64,000 nt of DNA from assembly GCF_002812985.1 (NCBI RefSeq), contig NZ_PGCP01000010.1:1-64000 (forward strand), written 5' to 3'. The stretch is from Aeromonas lusitana (lineage in GTDB: Bacteria; Pseudomonadota; Gammaproteobacteria; Enterobacterales; Aeromonadaceae). The stretch's first letter is position 1. Each line of letters starts with the position of its first letter. This document shows positions 62,046 through 64,000 of the stretch, piece by piece. Both the position numbers and the translations under genes were made by a program. The notes under the pieces were generated by a model. The model searched no databases. It was given only the letters and a program-made list of their open reading frames with translations, and had not been told where the DNA came from.

Positions 62046-64000
62046 TCAACGACTGGCCTCATCACGGGCCTGGCTCATCTTGCCTGCCAGAGCTTTGAGC
62101 GCCTCATCGGCAAAAATATCTTCCAGGTCACGGGACAGCTTGCGACGCCAGTTCGGGTATTCGTAACTGGTGCCCGGCACGTTGACCGGTTTGTCCATCT
62201 CCAGCCAGTCTTCCAGCTGGGTGCTGAACAGGGCGCAACTGCCGCGGGACATGTGGATCTGCAGACCATGGTTGAGCTCGGTGTTCATGCCGACCCAGTT
62301 CACGTCGTGACTGATGTCGCTCGAGATGACCCCATGGGCATGCAGACTGTCGAGGATCCGCTGCTTGGCCTGGTGGCGATCAGCATACAGGGTCTTCAGT
62401 ACCTCTTCATCTGGATACAATCCCAGTTCGCGACCGAGCGCCAGATCGTCGCAATGCCAGAAGCCCTTGAGGGTCGGCATGTCGTGAGTGGTCAGGGCCG
62501 ACATCGCCTGCTCTGTGTAGTGCGCCGGGGAGATGAAGCCGCCGTCCGCCTTGGAGCGCTCGAAGAAAAACACCTTGTAGGAGTGCACGCCGTTCTCTTT
62601 GAGGGTGACATCTATGCCTTCCGGCACGGTACCGAGATCTTCCCCGATCAGCAGACACTGGTTGCGGTGAGATTCGAGGGCCAGGATCCCCAGCAGATCG
62701 TTGACCGGGTAATAGATGTAGGCACCCTTGGCGGCAGACTCTCCGGGTGGCACCCACCACAGGCGCAACAGCGCCATCACGTGGTCGATACGCAGCGCGC
62801 CGCAGGAGCGCATGTTGGCGCGGAACAGGTCCACCATGGGCTGATAGGCAGCCTCGAACAGCTGGTTCGGGTTCATGGGGGGCAGACCCCAGTTTTGACC
62901 GAGCGGACCCAGGATGTCGGGCGGCGCACCGACCGAGGCTTTCGGGCAGTAGAGATCCCGGTTGGCCCAGATCTCGGTGGAGCCTTCGGAGACACCCACC
63001 GCCAGATCCCGATAGATCCCCATCACCATGCCGGCCGCCTTGGCACGGGCATCAGCCTGGGCCAGTTGCTCGTCAGCCAGGAACTGCAGGTAGAGATAGA
63101 AGTTCACATCGATCTGGTGCTCGGCCACCCAGGCTTTCACTTCTGGGTTGTGATAGTCGCGGAAGGCATCCGGCCACACCGGCCAGCCCCAGGCATTGTC
63201 ACCCTTGCCGTAGAAATGGGCCTGCAGGGCATCGAACACCGCCTGCTGCTGCAGACTGTCGCCACCGGTCGCCACAAAGGCATCAAACGCAGCCTGACGC
63301 TCGGCGCCCAGGGTCGCCTGATCGAACACCTGACGCAGCATGCCGATCTTGGTCTCGATGACGCCGGTGTAATCCACGTTCCCCTTGGCGCGCAGGGAGG
63401 CGAGGTGCTGCTGGAAGGCCGGATTGGCCACCTCGGCCTTGAGTCCTTCGTTGGCCAGAAACTCGGGCACGGCTTCCACATTGATGTAGGCGACGTTGAG
63501 CCAGCGACGGGAGGAGGGGCTGTAGGGGCTGGCGCTCTCCGGGTTGGCCGGATAGAGCGCATGAATGGGGTTCAAACCGACGAAGTGGGCACCCCAGTTA
63601 GCGGCCTTCTCGACCAGCTGACCGAGGTCGCTGAAATCGCCGATCCCCCAGTTGTGGCGGCTGCGCAGGCAGTAGAGCTGCACGCTCGGGCCCCACACCT
63701 TGCGGCCATTGGCGATGGGCGCCTGCTTGTAGCACGCCTTGGGCGCGACGATGAGGCGCATGCTGGCGAGCGGCTCATCATTGCCCTCCTCCAGCAGCAC
63801 CAGCTGGTGATAACCGAGCTCGGGCTGCACCTCCAGTGCCACCCGATAGGCTTGGCACTCCATCTCTTCAAACTCGGCGACACCGACCAGCTCCCCCTCG
63901 ATCGGGGTCAATTGACCAGTCAATACGGCGCCCTGTTCCAGGGTGAGCTGCCAATGCAGGGCATCGTTGACGAACTCGATGGGCAGACGCACTTCCAGGC
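62046..64000 (-). CDS. malQ: 4-alpha-glucanotransferase (amylomaltase), partial
   Basis: The visible 651 residues are the C-terminal part of a GH77 enzyme; the reading frame is still open at the right edge, so an estimated 50-80 N-terminal residues are missing. Motifs are LRIDHVMALLRLWW (catalytic Asp), IGEDLGTVPEG (acid/base Glu) and LTTHDMPTLKGFW. It disproportionates maltodextrins. Placed ahead of glgB-glgX, it suggests a combined maltodextrin/glycogen operon. Confidence 0.95.
   Translation of the reverse strand, partial: LEVRLPIEFVNDALHWQLTLEQGAVLTGQLTPIEGELVGVAEFEEMECQAYRVALEVQPELGYHQLVLLEEGNDEPLASMRLIVAPKACYKQAPIANGRKVWGPSVQLYCLRSRHNWGIGDFSDLGQLVEKAANWGAHFVGLNPIHALYPANPESASPYSPSSRRWLNVAYINVEAVPEFLANEGLKAEVANPAFQQHLASLRAKGNVDYTGVIETKIGMLRQVFDQATLGAERQAAFDAFVATGGDSLQQQAVFDALQAHFYGKGDNAWGWPVWPDAFRDYHNPEVKAWVAEHQIDVNFYLYLQFLADEQLAQADARAKAAGMVMGIYRDLAVGVSEGSTEIWANRDLYCPKASVGAPPDILGPLGQNWGLPPMNPNQLFEAAYQPMVDLFRANMRSCGALRIDHVMALLRLWWVPPGESAAKGAYIYYPVNDLLGILALESHRNQCLLIGEDLGTVPEGIDVTLKENGVHSYKVFFFERSKADGGFISPAHYTEQAMSALTTHDMPTLKGFWHCDDLALGRELGLYPDEEVLKTLYADRHQAKQRILDSLHAHGVISSDISHDVNWVGMNTELNHGLQIHMSRGSCALFSTQLEDWLEMDKPVNVPGTSYEYPNWRRKLSRDLEDIFADEALKALAGKMSQARDEASR

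Overview
The window looks like a high-GC gammaproteobacterial chromosome, most likely Aeromonas. The support is the gene content and order (RNase I, RF3, RavA-ViaA, HolD-RimI, MalQ-GlgB-GlgX), the rrn P1/boxA leader of enterobacterial type, and the strong third-position GC bias. It is mostly ordinary chromosome with one clear AT-rich insert. The species call is an inference; no database search was possible.

Layout. 1-340: upstream leader and P1 promoter of an rRNA operon that runs leftwards out of the window. 0.4-8.2 kb: nitronate monooxygenase and a helix-hairpin-helix protein, RNase I, a gamma-class carbonic anhydrase, a large di-haem peroxidase-like lipoprotein behind a Fur-box-like site, an exported SAM-hydroxide adenosyltransferase homologue and an unknown gene. 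8.5-15.2 kb: a CsgG/DUF4810/DUF799 lipoprotein operon, a diguanylate cyclase, an RhlE-type helicase, a flippase-like membrane protein and a small secreted protein. 15.4-17.3 kb: an AT-rich two-gene island ending in a putative phage abortive-infection membrane protein. 17.3-26.8 kb: amidase, agmatine deiminase and a divergent LysR regulator; a DUF2252 protein; a NemR-NemA-like pair; a MarR-GNAT fusion. 27-39 kb: prfC, two divergent GGDEF proteins, ravA-viaA, holD, rimI, a thioredoxin-fold protein and a long-chain acyl-CoA synthetase. 39-48 kb: an Asp/Glu racemase homologue, two LysE exporters with a divergent MocR regulator, two tandem neurotransmitter:sodium symporters, a 2OG-Fe(II) oxygenase and lipoproteins. 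48-57.6 kb: HAD phosphatase, MFS exporter with a divergent cysteine-rich regulator, Lrp, OhrR-like regulator with a divergent CurA-like reductase, NUDIX, ChrA and MsrB. 57.6-64 kb: glycogen/maltodextrin operon malQ-glgB-glgX; malQ runs off the right edge.

The most unusual signal is not a gene family. Five genes between 20 and 56 kb (LysR, HAD phosphatase, the regulator at 50827, the CurA-like reductase and NUDIX) are flanked by extra, diverged copies of their own 3' or 5' ends. In the LysR and NUDIX cases the copies differ mostly at synonymous positions and each ends in its own stop codon in frame, so they look like leftover ends of once-functional alleles rather than random tandem duplication. 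The second item worth attention is the AT-rich two-gene island, a candidate phage-defence module with an unrecognised first component.
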